A stretch of DNA of 64,000 nt from Chelonoidis abingdonii (taxonomy: Eukaryota > Chordata > Testudines > Testudinidae): contig NC_133782.1 of the NCBI RefSeq assembly GCF_003597395.2, forward strand, positions 10,445,126-10,509,125. Reading direction: 5' to 3'. Position numbers and translations under genes: made by a program. The notes below the pieces were generated by a model. That model did not search any database and was not told the origin of the DNA. It saw nothing but the letters and a program-made list of their open reading frames with translations. Below, piece by piece: positions 1 to 11,430 of the stretch. Within the stretch, counting starts at the first letter, position 1; each line of letters starts with the position of its first letter.

Positions 1-175
1 GCAGGGGTATATATCACCCGCCATAGCGGCGCCACTCTAGGGGGCGACCTGCCGGCCCGCTTGAGTTGCTAGGGTAAAAGTTTCCGACGAACGTGCACGC
101 GCGGCGCGTACACCTACTGGAATGGATATGAGCAACACATCTCGAAGAACAAGAGTTACAAGGTAAGTAACCATG
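1..175 (+). mobile_element. Right end of a DIRS-like retrotransposon, cut by the window start
   Basis: The sequence matches, base for base over most of its length, the right terminal repeat of the DIRS copy that ends near 31578. Shared parts are the TATATAT box, the GGCGCCAC block, GTTGCTAGGGTAAAA, and the terminal run GGAATGGATATGAGCAACAC followed by TCTCGAAGAACAA and GGTAAGTAACC. Only the terminal repeat is visible; the body lies to the left of the window. It sits in a SYCP2 intron in the same orientation as the gene. The exact outer end (about 172-180) is estimated by comparison with the other copy. Confidence 0.85.
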
Positions 176-777
176 TTTTCTTTTATAGATCAGGACAGGA
201 GTATCAGGCCTATAGAGACTATATTGTCATAACTAAGAAGGAGGATGGAGAAACATTCATTCTACTCCCATCCTGAAGTCTTCTGTTGTTTTTCTTGGCT
301 CGTCTTTTTACTTACGTATAACACCTAGCAGTAGATCATTATCCTTCAGTTATCACAACTTACATTTTCATCTGTTCCATTTAGAAGTCCATGGAACTTC
401 TAGGTTGTCCAGTTCAATAAGTATATTCTGATCCTTCTCTAGCCAGGAGAATGGAGAAGAGGGAACCTTTTCAATGAATAATTATTCTTTAGCTTGTTAA
501 CCTTTCAGATTTTGTCTTGGCCAGTGCTAAACTACCATTAAAGATTACTTGCTAAATTCATCCCTCCTGAAGTCAGTGGAGCTACGTAAGAGGTATATTA
601 TTGCTCCTATGTTCTTTACAATAAACATGTAAAATTCTAAGGCTAATATGTGCTTCCTTTTTTCAAAATACTGTAGCTAGTTCCTGGTACATACAACATG
701 GTGCTGTGCAATTGGTTATTTTCCATAGTTCTTGTCATTAGAATCTTCAGTTTACAGCAACATTATTTCTTCCAAAG
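176..777. other. SYCP2 intron, no gene seen
   Basis: AT-rich intron sequence between the DIRS end and the first SYCP2 exon in the window. It ends in an acceptor with a short pyrimidine tract (TTTCTTCCAAAG). I see no exon, known repeat or RNA gene in it. Confidence 0.6.
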
Positions 778-960
778 GTACCCATTAGTAAAAAACAAAA
801 TACAAAAGCTGATGAGAGACTAAAACAGACAACCAGACCAAAATGGCCTCGAAGAGCAGCATTAGCAAAAAAAAGTTATAAGGATTACTCAAATTCAGAG
901 TCAGAGAGTGAACAGGAATCTTCACAGTGCTTACATAGGAAAGAAAAATTAAGAGTACAG
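778..960 (+). CDS. SYCP2: SYCP2 exon (linker with acidic-serine cluster)
   Basis: Sixty-one codons, phase 0 at both ends, between CCAAAG and GTAAAC. It encodes a basic stretch (RPKWPRRAALAKKSYKDYS) followed by the acidic-serine cluster SNSESESEQESSQ. This basic/acidic alternation is typical of the SYCP2 linker and could be a nuclear-localisation or phosphorylation region (inference). It is the first SYCP2 exon visible in the window. Confidence 0.8.
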
Positions 961-1420
961 GTAAACGGTATTATTGATCTTCTGCACCATCTTTATGAAA
1001 CTAGGGGCCTAATTTTCAAAAGTGGCCACTGATTTGAGGTGCTTCCGATTTTGAGTGCCCAAGTTGGAGAACCTTGAGCTCATGGGCAGCAAGTACAATA
1101 GGTACTGCTGCCGACCTGTCGCCCGACACCTGGGCTGCGGTGGCCTCAACGCTTCCCTTCCGGTGCTCAGGCCCTCTGGAAATTACTCCCTATTTCTTTT
1201 TTCCCTACTCTAAAGTAGTACGTTGATTTATACATTTAGAACCTTCTGTACTCCAAAAACATATGTTTTAGTGGGGTTTTTAATTTTATTTTAAAAGCAC
1301 CTAAGCTGCGTAGGAGCCTAAAAGTTCCTAAGTTGGCTTGTTTAATGTTAAAATTTCAAAAAAGTGTCTAAGTCATTTAATCTCGTTAAAACAGAAAATA
1401 TGTTGACCTCATAAAAGAAG

Positions 1421-2972
1421 TAAGGCTGTCGATTATGGCAGTTAACTCAGGCGATTAACTAAAAAAAAAGTAGTTTTAATTGCACTGTTAAACAATAAAA
1501 TACCAATTGAAATTTATTAAATATTTTGGATATTTTTCTACATTTTCATATATATTGTATTCTGTGTTGTAATTGAAATCGTGTATATTTTTATTACAAA
1601 TATTTGCTCTGAAAAAATGATAAATAGTATTTTTCAATTCCTCTCATACAAGAACTGTAGTGCAATCTTTGTCTGAAAGTGCGAATTACAAATGTAGATT
1701 TTTTTTTTTTTGTTACATAACTGTACTCAAACAAAACAGTGTAAAACTTCAGCTCCTACAAGTCCGTCCACTCACTCCTACTTCTTGTTCAGCCAGTCTC
1801 TGAAACAAACAAGTTTATTTACATTTACAGGAGATAATGTTGCCCGCGTCTTATTTACAATGTCACCAGAAAGTGAGAACAGGCATTAGCATGGCACTTT
1901 TGTAGCCGGCATTACAAGGTATTTACATGCCAGATATGCTAAACATTGGTATGCTCTTTCATGCTATAGCCACGATTCCGGAGGACATGCTTCCATGCTG
2001 ATGACGCTCATTAAAAAAAATGCATTAAAGAAATTGTGATGGACTTTGAGGGGAGAGTTCATGTCCCTCATGCTGTTTACCCGCATTCTGGCCATAGAGG
2101 CAGGGAGAGCAGTCTCAGAATGGCACACGCAGCACACATGTTCATATTAAGAACACTTACTGTTGCAGAGGTTGACAAAATAAAAGAAGATAACCAATGT
2201 GAGATTTCTAAAGATGAAGCTACAGCACTCGACCAGGTTTAAGAATCTGAAGTGCCTATCTGAAATCTGAGAGGGGGGAGGTGGGAGCATCGCTTCCAGA
2301 ATCTAAAAGAACAAGATTCCACAGGTGGGAAACTACAGAAACACCAAAAAAGAAAATCAATCTTCTGCTGTGGCATACTGCTTGCTTGGATTGGTATCGA
2401 CCAAACCTCCTCAGGCATTGATGCCATGGCTTCTGGAATGGTGGTTGAAGCATGAGGGACCATAAGAATCTTTCACGCAGCCGCCGCACGCGTACATATC
2501 TTGTGACACTGGCTACAAAACTGCATGCGAACCGCCTAGTTCCCATTCAGGTGACCCTCGCGATCACGAAGCGGGACAATCAACCGCTGCAATTAAACGA
2601 GCTTGTTTGTCTGAGCGATTGGCTAAACAAGAAGTAGGACTGAGTGGACTTGCAGGCTCTAAAATTTGACATCATTTTATTTTAGAATGCAGGTTTTTTG
2701 TACATTTGTAAGCTCAACTTTCATGATAAAGGGATTGCACTACAGTACTTGTATTAGGTGAATTGAAAAATACTATTTCTTGTTTTTTTACAGAGCAAAT
2801 ATTTGTAATAAAAATATGTGAGCACTGTACACTTTGTATTCTGTGTTATAATTGAAATCAATATATTTGAAAATGTAGAAGACATTCAAAAATATTTAAA
2901 TAAATGGTATTCTATTTTTGTTAAACAGTGTGATTAATCACGGTTAATTTTTTTAATCTCTTGACAGCCCTA
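1421..2972 (+). mobile_element. Decayed hAT DNA transposon with long inverted repeats and exact 8-bp duplication
   Basis: The ends are TAAGGCTGTC at the left and GACAGCCCTA at the right. They are flanked by an identical 8-bp duplication, AAAAGAAG, at 1413-1420 and 2973-2980. About 250 bp at each end are inverted copies of one another (1421-1690 against 2690-2972), including the shared block TTACAAATATTTGCTCTG. The interior (about 1740-2640, + strand) holds a broken transposase. The 8-bp duplication and the transposase C-terminus place it in hAT. Such long inverted ends are unusual for hAT. The host duplication shows the insertion is in a SYCP2 intron. Confidence 0.85.
2036..2637 (+). pseudogene. 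hAT transposase C-terminal relic
   Basis: Two short reading frames and the sequence between them keep recognisable hAT transposase pieces. Around 2200-2235 is a piece ending in ATALDQV, standing for the usual ALDPRFK-type motif. Around 2425-2455 is LEWWLKHEG. From 2485 a frame runs RTRTYLVTLATKL and ends NELVCLSDWLNKK before a stop at 2635-2637. These correspond to the hAT C-terminal dimerisation domain (W-W, then Y-L-A-x-P-A-T and the end DWL). Stops and frameshifts separate the pieces and the N-terminus is missing, so it cannot encode active transposase. Confidence 0.75.
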
Positions 2973-3412
2973 AAAAGAAGAATACATTTGTTGAATGCCT
3001 AAATCAGTATGGGATCAATTAAGCAATGGTGTGTTTTAATAAAGTACTGTCGAAGTGAAAAAGAGATGTTTCACTCTTTCTTTTTTTTAAATAAAATTTT
3101 AATATATCAAATAAAATTTATACACTGGATTAAACAGTTTCTGCAACATGACAAATATGCTCAAATTCCAGTGAAGTCTATGGGAGCTGAAGACAACTAG
3201 GCACGTTTGAAAATCCCACTCGGTGCCTATCTGCATCTTTAGGCACCTAAATACTTTAGAACTAAAGGGGGAACTCGCCACCTCTCCAGATTAGACCATG
3301 TGTCTGACTGGACAAGTAGATATATTGTACTGTATACTTATCTATATATACACATGTTCTTTAAATCTAGTGTGTTTAAATGTAATGCTTATGTAGATTT
3401 GTGTACCTCTAG

Positions 3413-3614
3413 CAAGAGAACAAAAATGGCCAAAACAAAGCTGTGAATCAACACAAGGAACTACAGAACAATGTTTCTACAGAGCCAAAAAAGGGAATAT
3501 CAAGAAATCAACAGCAAATATTTACTAAATCAAAAGATCCTATAAAACAAAGAAAATTAGAAATGTCACCAGTAGCTTCACCTGAAAGCCCGGCATCTGT
3601 TGAGACGATGAGAT
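3413..3614 (+). CDS. SYCP2: SYCP2 exon
   Basis: Sixty-seven codons plus one base, between CCTCTAG and GTGTGT. The encoded segment is rich in N, Q and K and ends SPVASPESPASVETMR, a serine-proline cluster that could be phosphorylated (inference). The donor at 3615 was chosen because the leftover T joins the GT of the next exon to make a Cys codon and keeps the frame open. Reading on past it runs into intron and a stop. Confidence 0.78.
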
Positions 3615-4555
3615 GTGTGTATTATTTTGTGTATTCATTTTTAAAGTTGTCAGCTCTAGTTTTGGATATGAATTAATTAATGTCTCTCTGTAATATCAAT
3701 TAATTCCAAATAATTGCTTTAAATTATTTATACACTATACCCTCTTTACATGCATTTAATGTACATTATATGTTAAAATGCAGAAAATACATAGGTGTGC
3801 TTTCATCATTGTTATAGATATTATGGTTGATATGTCATACCAGAGTGTAATAGAAATACAATGTATCAGTGAAAAGAACAGTTTGTAATTTACTTTCTAT
3901 TAAAATATACTATAATGATGAGCAATGCTAAGTAAAAGCAATTTATTTCATCTTGTGTAGACTTTAAGGGCAAAGCACTTGCATGAGAGTAACTCAATTG
4001 TGATATGAACATATATCCTATGCATATATTCTAAATATCCATCTGTACCATATGAAAGGTATAGCATTTTATTACAAAACCCAAATATTATGTGGTCATG
4101 GGCAAATACATGTTTTTTCCTTATATGGTCAACACTGCAAGTTCCAGTATGCATTTTACTTGACTGCTTATTCAGTTTCAAGGACAGTTTTTAATATGAA
4201 GGTATGCCTTATTAAAGGATAGGATTTTCATGGGGAAATCCCCGTCCATTCAGTTTTGCAATTCTTTTTTTCTAACACTATGGACTGTATTTTCTAAAAA
4301 GTAATATAGTTCTTAGGTCAAATCCAGACCGTTGAGCACCCACAACTCCTGTTCAAGGTAACTGGAGTTGCAGGTTCTCAAAGACATTCAAGACAACCCT
4401 TTGAAAGCCAGCAACATGACTTTGTGGCCATCCTTCCATGGAACTCTCAATGACATCAATGGGAATTCTGTACACAGAGAAGACTTGTGATACGAGGTAT
4501 AAAAGAAAAAGGTGTTAAGACCTAATATCGTCAATTAAGTGTTTATACTTACTAG
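3615..4555. other. SYCP2 intron with a short palindromic repeat
   Basis: AT-rich intron. At about 4320-4400 there is a copy of a short dispersed palindromic repeat (GAGCACCCACAACTCC facing GGAGTTGCAGGTTCTC). I see nothing else in it. Confidence 0.5.
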
Positions 4556-4809
4556 GTGCTGAAAAAGTACCAGAGGAAGCATTTACTCAGGAACGTGTTT
4601 CCTTGAAAAGATCAACATCATCGTATCTTCAGGACTCAACACCAGAAAAGAGGGAATCCTTAAGCATTGTGAAAGGAATTTCAGATAACAAGCTTTATGC
4701 AATAAAAAAGAATAATCAAAGTATACATCTAAAACAATCTCCTGAAAATGTCAAAAAGTTGGTATTTGGAAATGAAAGTTTATCACCAGTTTTAAGTCCA
4801 ATGTCTTTG
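4556..4809 (+). CDS. SYCP2: SYCP2 exon
   Basis: The exon is 254 bp between TACTAG and GTAAGA; it begins by completing the Cys codon of the previous exon and ends in phase 0. It encodes a charged, serine-rich linker (TSSYLQDSTPEKRESLS, then KKLVFGNESLSPVLSPM). No domain is recognised; it belongs to the poorly conserved middle of SYCP2. Confidence 0.78.
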
Positions 4810-7197
4810 GTAAGAATTTAAAGTTACTCTTTACAATTATTTCAATGTCTGCATTATCTTAAGTAAAGTATATAGTATTTATTAATTAATCAGAACAGCT
4901 TCATTTGGGTGTTTTCAGGGGAACTGATTTAGTCTATTTATAGTGAATGAGAATTACTTCTGTTTAATAGGAATAGAATTAGTATGCCATTCTAACAAGA
5001 AAGCAGGCCTGTAGAAGGTGGTTACATTGTGTTCAACCAGGTACTTTTGTAAGTGCAAAATTCCACGCTCTTTTTCAAAACAGAAGTATCCAAAAAGAGA
5101 TTTAAAAGATGGAACATTAAAGCACAGATATGATAAATATAATTTATATTATTTTATATTTATGTGGTTCAAGTATTTAACTTTAAGATTTGTTGTATTC
5201 TCTCTCTTTTACTTGATGTCATGATTAGGACAGATGCATAATTAAGAAAATCAAATAGTGAAATAGGCTGTTCTAATCAGGAATACAAGTATAATAATCA
5301 TGGGAGGAAATTTATAGTAATACAAATAGTATTGCTAAGAGGTCCCAACCAAGACTGGGGCCGGCCCCCTTCTTTTAGATGCTTTATGTATACATAGTAA
5401 GAAGTAGTCCCTGCTTCAAAGAACTTGCCATCTAAATAGACAAGACAAAGAATGGGAGAAAAGAAATTATTCCCATTTTACAGATGAGGAACTGAGGCAG
5501 CAAGAAATTAAGTGAGTTGCTCAAGGTCATACAGGAAGTCTGTAGCAGAGTTGGGACCTGCATTCAGAACTCCTGAGACCCAGGCCAGTGCCTTACCCAC
5601 CAAACCATCCTTTCTTCTCCCTCACATCTCTGTTTACTCATTGGTCAGTAGAAACAAACACTGATTTCCCTAAGAGAAATAATACTGAATATCTTCCACA
5701 CAATGTATTTATAGACATTTGTATTAATCAGAATTATCATTCAGTTGCACATGTCCATTTCAGTAAAAAGGTGCCAATGAAAATATTCTCCTGTATGTAT
5801 ACTTTTCTTTATCTCCAGCTGGGGACATGAATTTGAGGTTTTTCCTAACCCACAGACACATTCCAGATTGCTCAGTCTAGGTTCTCACCAGTATGTGTTA
5901 CACTCGTGTGGGAGCATGACAACTCTACGTTTTCACTCATGGAGCTTTTGGAAGTCCTGTTTACTTGGCAGTAGGTTGGGCCCACATAATCCATGAATAC
6001 ATTAAATTCCGTGTGGATATTAGATTAGTGGAGTCCTGCTTTAGGGATTTCAGATCATGAAGGGGGAACACATTTAAATTAATAGACTATGGCATTAACT
6101 CAATCAGGGGATTCCTGCATGGTTGAAGGGGTGAACTCTGTGGAAAGCGTGCTCCCTTGTGAAAGGTTTCAGTTCCTCGAGTACACTCTCAGAGGGGTGT
6201 TAAGGTGGGAGATGGGAATATCACAGAGTAGGCACTTTCTTCTTCTATGTCCCCATCTCAAGTCTGAGTCTCTGACTTCTTGGATCTCTGTCCTCTTCAT
6301 TCATAGACACTTAGGTTATGATCTGTCCCTTAATTATCAGAAAAGTAAAGACAACTAGCTCATCTTTATATCACACTTTCATAGGATTATGTACATGTTT
6401 ACAGTCATTTTTATTTTAATTATGCATCCTGGTATGTGCTGAGATTTTTTTTGTTTTGTAAACTTCTGTTTAGATTTCCTATAAACTGATAAAATCATCT
6501 CCATTTGGCTGATTGTAAATGTAGAGCAACAACTGTAATTTTACATTTAGATGGTTAAGCCAGATAATTGCGTCTGGAGTAGCAGAGTGTATTGCTGTGA
6601 TGCCTGTTCTGGGTGACCAGTCACACACTGAAGAATCTTTAATTTTCCATTTTTGCAACAAGTATCCACATCTGCCATGTTTTGTGTGGATATGGTTTAG
6701 GGTTGTCTATGAGCTTCGTGGGAGATCGAAGCCAGGGATTTTCTGCATTGGGTCTTTCATGTGGTATTTGTGACTTCTTGTGAACTCCATTCAGCTTTCC
6801 ATGCTTCATCAGGGTTAAAGTTGCATTATTGAAGGTTAAATGTGTGGGTCCAAAAGGGCTTACATGACTTCAAGCAGTGGTGAGAGATGTTGTTAAGGTC
6901 CTGGTGGAAAGAAGATGTTCATTTTCCATGATCCTCTGAAATTCCCAAAGAGTTGTGGCATCACAGAAAATGTGTGGGGGAGCAATGTGCAACAGCACTG
7001 GCAGCCAGGGTGTTAGGGTTGAATTGAGGGTTCCAGTGATGCACCACATTGCAGGGTTTAGCTGGACATCAACAAGTCAAGTATGGCTACTTCTGGTCCA
7101 TACCGATGCACAGTACTCAGGTACGGAGTACACATGAGCTATAAAATTAGTACATTTGAATATCCATTTTCAACAATTTTTATTTTCTTTTGTGTAG
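4810..7197. other. SYCP2 intron with a MIR-like SINE
   Basis: A 2.4-kb intron. The only clear repeat is the MIR-like unit at about 5345-5615, listed separately. The rest (5616-7197) shows no exon or repeat that I recognise. Confidence 0.5.
5345..5615 (+). repeat. MIR/CORE-like SINE or related L3-tail repeat
   Basis: The block TTTTACAGATGAGGAACTGAG at 5478-5498, then AAGTGAGTTGCTCAAGGTCA and a tail CCCAGGCCAGTGCCTTACCC, is the diagnostic core of MIR-type repeats. The upstream part (CTTCAAAGAACTTGCCATCTA) also occurs in L3/CR1-associated repeats, so the exact family is open. Confidence 0.75.
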
Positions 7198-7383
7198 CCT
7201 AATCTGACTCCAGTAACTATGGACAAAGCTGTCATGAGTGGAAAAGACATAAAGGTTACTGACCCTGAGGTGGAAATATGTGATATTAGTGAGGCAGTGA
7301 ATGTTACAAATTACCTTTCAGACAAACTCTCCATTAATGCAGAAATGAAAGATCTTACTAAAAATATGCAAAATAAAGGAGAG
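7198..7383 (+). CDS. SYCP2: SYCP2 exon
   Basis: Sixty-two codons, phase 0 at both ends, between GTGTAG and GTATGA. The encoded segment runs from PNLTPVTMDKAVMSGKDIK to MKDLTKNMQNKGE and is an acidic, polar linker. No domain is recognised. Confidence 0.78.
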
Positions 7384-8027
7384 GTATGATAGAGACCCAT
7401 TTGAAAAGCTGCAGTTTTGTATGTTTGTTTATTTTACAATTGGTGGCATTAGGAAAACATGTATGTATATTGCTTTAAATTTTTAACTTTCTTTTCAAAC
7501 ATTTTCTTGTTATCTTGCCTGCATATTTCAGTTTAGTATAAAAACACTGTTGTCTGGGATGTCATTGAGACTTTGCCTGTGTTTATAACTGTAAGGAAAT
7601 AATCTCTCATCCCAGCAATAGCACCGATAATTTGTATTTTAACAAAAAAACACAAAACATATCTTTGCTTTTGCCTTGAATTTTTTTAAAATGGAAAAAA
7701 AAATCAAGAAGAAAATGACTTGTCACTTCTGCGTGCAGAAACTTATAAAATAAAATTAGGTAGTTTCTTGTACTTTTAGCCATAGGCTATTAATATATGT
7801 CCTAGAGAATTAATAATTATTAAAATTTTTGCCACCGAACCAAAGTACTTTGACAAAACTGGCATGTGCAGACTGATTTGTTCATCATAACTGTACCTTA
7901 GTATTTTGATATTTATATTTCTAGTTTTTAATAAACATGTAAATGTTCATTTATGATGAAGACTGTCTGAATGGGTTCACTGTCCTGGAGGTTGTTAATA
8001 TATATTTTTTTTTTTTTTTTTTTTTAG
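7384..8027. other. SYCP2 intron
   Basis: Short AT-rich intron ending in a long T tract (about 8005-8025) directly before the acceptor AG. I see no repeat or exon. Confidence 0.55.
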
Positions 8028-8118
8028 GAATCTGTACCTCCATCTCAATTATGCTCTTCCAGTGGAAGCAAAGAACAGTCATGGTGTGAAGATCCCTGTG
8101 GCACCATACATGAATCCG
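8028..8118 (+). CDS. SYCP2: SYCP2 exon
   Basis: The exon has 30 codons plus one base, between a long poly-T tract with TTTAG and GTATGT. It encodes ESVPPSQLCSSSGSKEQSW and continues in the same polar style. The single left-over G joins GG of the next exon. Confidence 0.78.
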
Positions 8119-8405
8119 GTATGTAAGTGTCTCTTATGAAAAAGCACTTTCTTTGGATATCTGTAAATAGTTAATGAAAAACTTGTCTTAGATACAAAAA
8201 TATGGCCCCATTCTTCAAGCCCTACACATGGAAACGGAACTCCTATAAACTTTATTTAGCATTTTTTACCAGTGTATTTCTCTTTTCATATATACTCAGT
8301 TTATTCGGTTCCTAAAGTTAGTGTTAATCTTTGTTGTTGTTGATAGGAAGCTACTTTTAGATGTGAATGTTTTTTCACTTAAGCTTTAGAAGCATCAATT
8401 GGGAG

Positions 8406-8407
<2 letters not shown>

Positions 8408-8436
<29 letters not shown>
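8408..8436. repeat. (TA)n microsatellite
   Basis: About 14 TA units in a row inside a SYCP2 intron, followed by an imperfect TAGATATATG tail. Likely length-polymorphic. Confidence 0.9.
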
Positions 8437-8438
<2 letters not shown>

Positions 8439-8890
8439 TATATGTGGAGGCTAATATATCCCTTGGAACCCCATTGCCACACTTAATTTAGGAGCCAAAT
8501 TTAGTGCTTTTTGTGAGAATAGTCCCTTCATCTTGATTTAATTAAGTACTCAACCTTTCTCCAGAAGGTTTTTCTGCCCATCAGTCTGTCAGGAGTAAGG
8601 AATCTGCAGAAGCAATTCCCAGTGGAGAAAGGAAGCATACTTATTTTAACAGATGTTCTCCAAGTATATTATGTCAGCAGACCCACACTAACCGTATCAT
8701 CCATCCTTTTCTGCTTCATTGGAGTCTTTGCATGGTATATGGCCTAAAGACACTGGTGCATTTCAATATAAGGGGCTGTTGCCACAATCACCTTCAAACA
8801 TCCAGGGCTGTGCACAAGTCCTCTTGCAAATGCAACATTCATTGATTTCTCTATAGCTCTGAAATTAAATATGTTTGTCATACTTTAAAG

Positions 8891-9043
8891 GGCCTACAGT
8901 ACAAGTGAATCTCAAACGAATGTACCATAGTGATGCAGAAAGTGATTCTGATGAAGTGGAAATGAGGAAGGAAGAAGAACAGAGAAAAACAAAGCTTCTC
9001 CCTAGAAAATTATTTAAAGCAGATGATGATACTGTGTATAAAG
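8891..9043 (+). CDS. SYCP2: SYCP2 exon (acidic cluster then basic patch)
   Basis: The exon is 153 bp between TTTAAAG and GTTAGC. It encodes MYHSDAESDSDEVEMRKEEE, then QRKTKLLPRKLFKADDDTVYK. The acidic-serine cluster next to a basic patch repeats the pattern of the exon at 778. Phase joins cleanly on both sides. Confidence 0.8.
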
Positions 9044-9144
9044 GTTAGCTGGAGCTATAGTCATACAATAAATGTAAACCAGAAAACTGCTTAAAGTTTT
9101 AACCATGAACAATAATACTGCAATCCTAATTAAAACCCTTAGGA

Positions 9145-9273
9145 TAGGGTGACCAGATGTCCCAATTTTATATGGACAGTCCTGATATTTGGGGCTTTTT
9201 CTTAAATAGGTGCCTATTACCTCCATCCCCACCCCCAGTCCTGATTTTTCACACTTGCTATCTGGTCATCCTA
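9145..9273. mobile_element. Tc1/mariner-like MITE, copy 1
   Basis: The ends TAGGGTGACCAGATGTCCC and GCTATCTGGTCATCCTA are inverted copies, each ending in TA. Two further copies lie at 38811-38924 and 56662-56763. TA at the outer edges suggests TA target duplication as in Tc1/mariner (inference). It has no coding capacity. Confidence 0.75.
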
Positions 9274-10326
9274 CTTTGGAATATCTTAATAAGCTCCATT
9301 TTTATTGCAGACATTTAAGAAAAGAGCATTACCTGTTCTTTTCTGAGACATTGATACAGAATGCTGTGGAAAATTTCTTTCTTTAACTAATAACATAAAT
9401 GTTCAAGAAACGCAGCAGTCAACTTCTTATCATTCAGATGAATAAACAAACAGAAGTTTGATCACTTACGGTCAATAAAGAGCTAATTGCATGTTTCACA
9501 AGAGATGCATCTCAGTATTCTCTCCAAATTGGAATCTGAATGTTTGTTTATATTTTGCCTATCTAAATTTGTAATAGTTTACCAGTTGATAAGGTGTTGT
9601 CTGAGATCACTTCTTCCTCTTCCTGAAACAGGAACACATTCTCCATAGACTGTGTTATGTCTCTACCTATTAGGAAGTAAAGAGGCAAATAATTTGGAGT
9701 CACTGCAGGTATATCAGATAAACGAGCGTCCCCTACTCTGTGTACTTCCCTCAACCAGTTCCTTGGCATGAGACTTGTTGGGAATAAGGAAAAGAGCACT
9801 AACTGGAAGGAAAAACAAGTAGTAGAAGATAAAAGGCTCCATCATGCTCAGTCGTACAACAGTGAAACTGGTGGCCTGGGACAGCAGGGCTGACCATGAG
9901 CTTCACCTAGGACTCCTAGAAGAGGAGGAGTTAACATTGAGAATAGCTAGAGGTCAAGCCCATGGACATAAGATACTCTAGTAGAAGACCACATTGCTAA
10001 GGGTCTCACTCCCATCCCAAAGGCCAATAGAGAGACACAACTGAAGGTCCTGAATTCTGGGAACTAGAGCTGGATGACAGTCTAGCTCCTTTGTCCCTCT
10101 TCTTCTGCTTGTTCTCCTTTCTTGCTTTATCTTGTCTCTTCTTCTTTCTTCCTCCTCACCATCTTTCATCAGACCTGAAGAAGAAGATGCAAAATTAGGG
10201 AAATTTGCTGAAGCATGGATTCAATGCTTGCAATAAGAGTGGAGGCAAAGAAGACTTAGACTTGGGGAGGGCACTTTTAAACCCTCACTGGCTAATAGAA
10301 TTTGTTGTGTCCTTGCTTTCTGCTAG

Positions 10327-10407
10327 ATAAATCCATAATGCAGTGTGCAAGGACTCATTCCTTTTCCAAAAAAGGGAAGAAGCGGGCTGCAACAAACGAA
10401 ATAACTG
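10327..10407 (+). CDS. SYCP2: SYCP2 exon
   Basis: The exon is 81 bp between CTGCTAG and GTACGA. It encodes DKSIMQCARTHSFSKKGKKR followed by AATNEIT. The basic run SKKGKKR is a plausible nuclear localisation signal (inference). Confidence 0.78.
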
Positions 10408-11302
10408 GTACGAGATCTGTCATCACTTTCTTTACTAAATTGCTATATGTTAAATTGTTGTGTGCGATATAATAGTAGCTGCGTTTCATTCAAGAAGTCG
10501 TTGCAGTCTCTTTGATGGAAATAACAATGTCTGTTTTATGTTTGTATTGGTATAGGTTTAAATTTTTAAAGCATTTTGAAATCCTTTAGTAGTAAGGATG
10601 GTATGCAAATTCAAGGTATGGTTTGGTCATAGCCTGCATAAAGACTTCAGGATATCTCCTTCGGACATAACATTTTACCTTCTGAGAAATCTACCCATTT
10701 GGGTCCTAATTTTAAAACATTAAGTATGCAATGACATGCCAAATTTGTATGTGCAATGTTTTTGGGCAGATTTTCAAATGGTCTAATATTGGCCTGCTTT
10801 TTTCATGCTCAACTTTTTTTAAAGTTTTGATATAATGTCATTTATGTATTTAGAGTGGTGTTGCCCCTGTAAACTGAAGAGGTGGGGGAGAGAGAGTGTG
10901 TATGTAATACATGTGTACTTGATAAATCTCAAGATGTTTTAGTAACTGGGTGGATAATAGGCTTTTCACCAAATTTCTAAATAGTATACTTAATAATTAT
11001 AAATTTCAAATCTCTGGTAAATAATGTCTCATGCAAAATGTAACATGTTTAAAAAAAATTAGAAAGAAACAGATCAAACATATACAAATGAAATCTGTTA
11101 AAGACAAAGCAGTTAGTAAAATATATAGAAGGTCAGGAGTTTAGTTTCTGAAATTAAACTGGATGCAAAAGAAGTTGATATGAGCCCTAGTCTTGGGATT
11201 TATAAACCCAGCCATCAGAACTGCAATAACATATTGTACAGATGATACATTAATATGTTCCTACTTTGCTAACTTTACATACGATCTTTTACAAATTTTC
11301 AG

Positions 11303-11430
11303 TGTCCGAGAGCATATCCACTGTGTCTGTAAATGAGCTGTCTGTTATTGATGGAGAGGTCTGGGACCCTAGTTGTTCAAGTATAGGGATAGGTCAGAAG
11401 CTCCATAAGGAATTTACTAGGAAAATTCAG
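11303..11430 (+). CDS. SYCP2: SYCP2 exon
   Basis: The exon is 128 bp between TTTTCAG and GTAAGG. It encodes VSESISTVSVNELSVIDGE, then a short hydrophobic segment with VWDPS, and KLHKEFTRKIQ. It leads into the C-terminal helical region; GxKLHKxFxxKIQ looks like the beginning of the conserved C-terminal block. Confidence 0.8.

Larger units (their letters stand above)
961..3412. other. SYCP2 intron carrying a hAT relic and flanking short repeats
   Basis: The intron holds the hAT element at 1421-2972. On both sides there are fragments of a dispersed repeat with the motif TAGGCACCTAAAT and its variants (about 1010-1390 and 3190-3260). I see no additional exon: the exons at 778-960 and 3413-3614 are phase-compatible without one. 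Confidence 0.6.
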
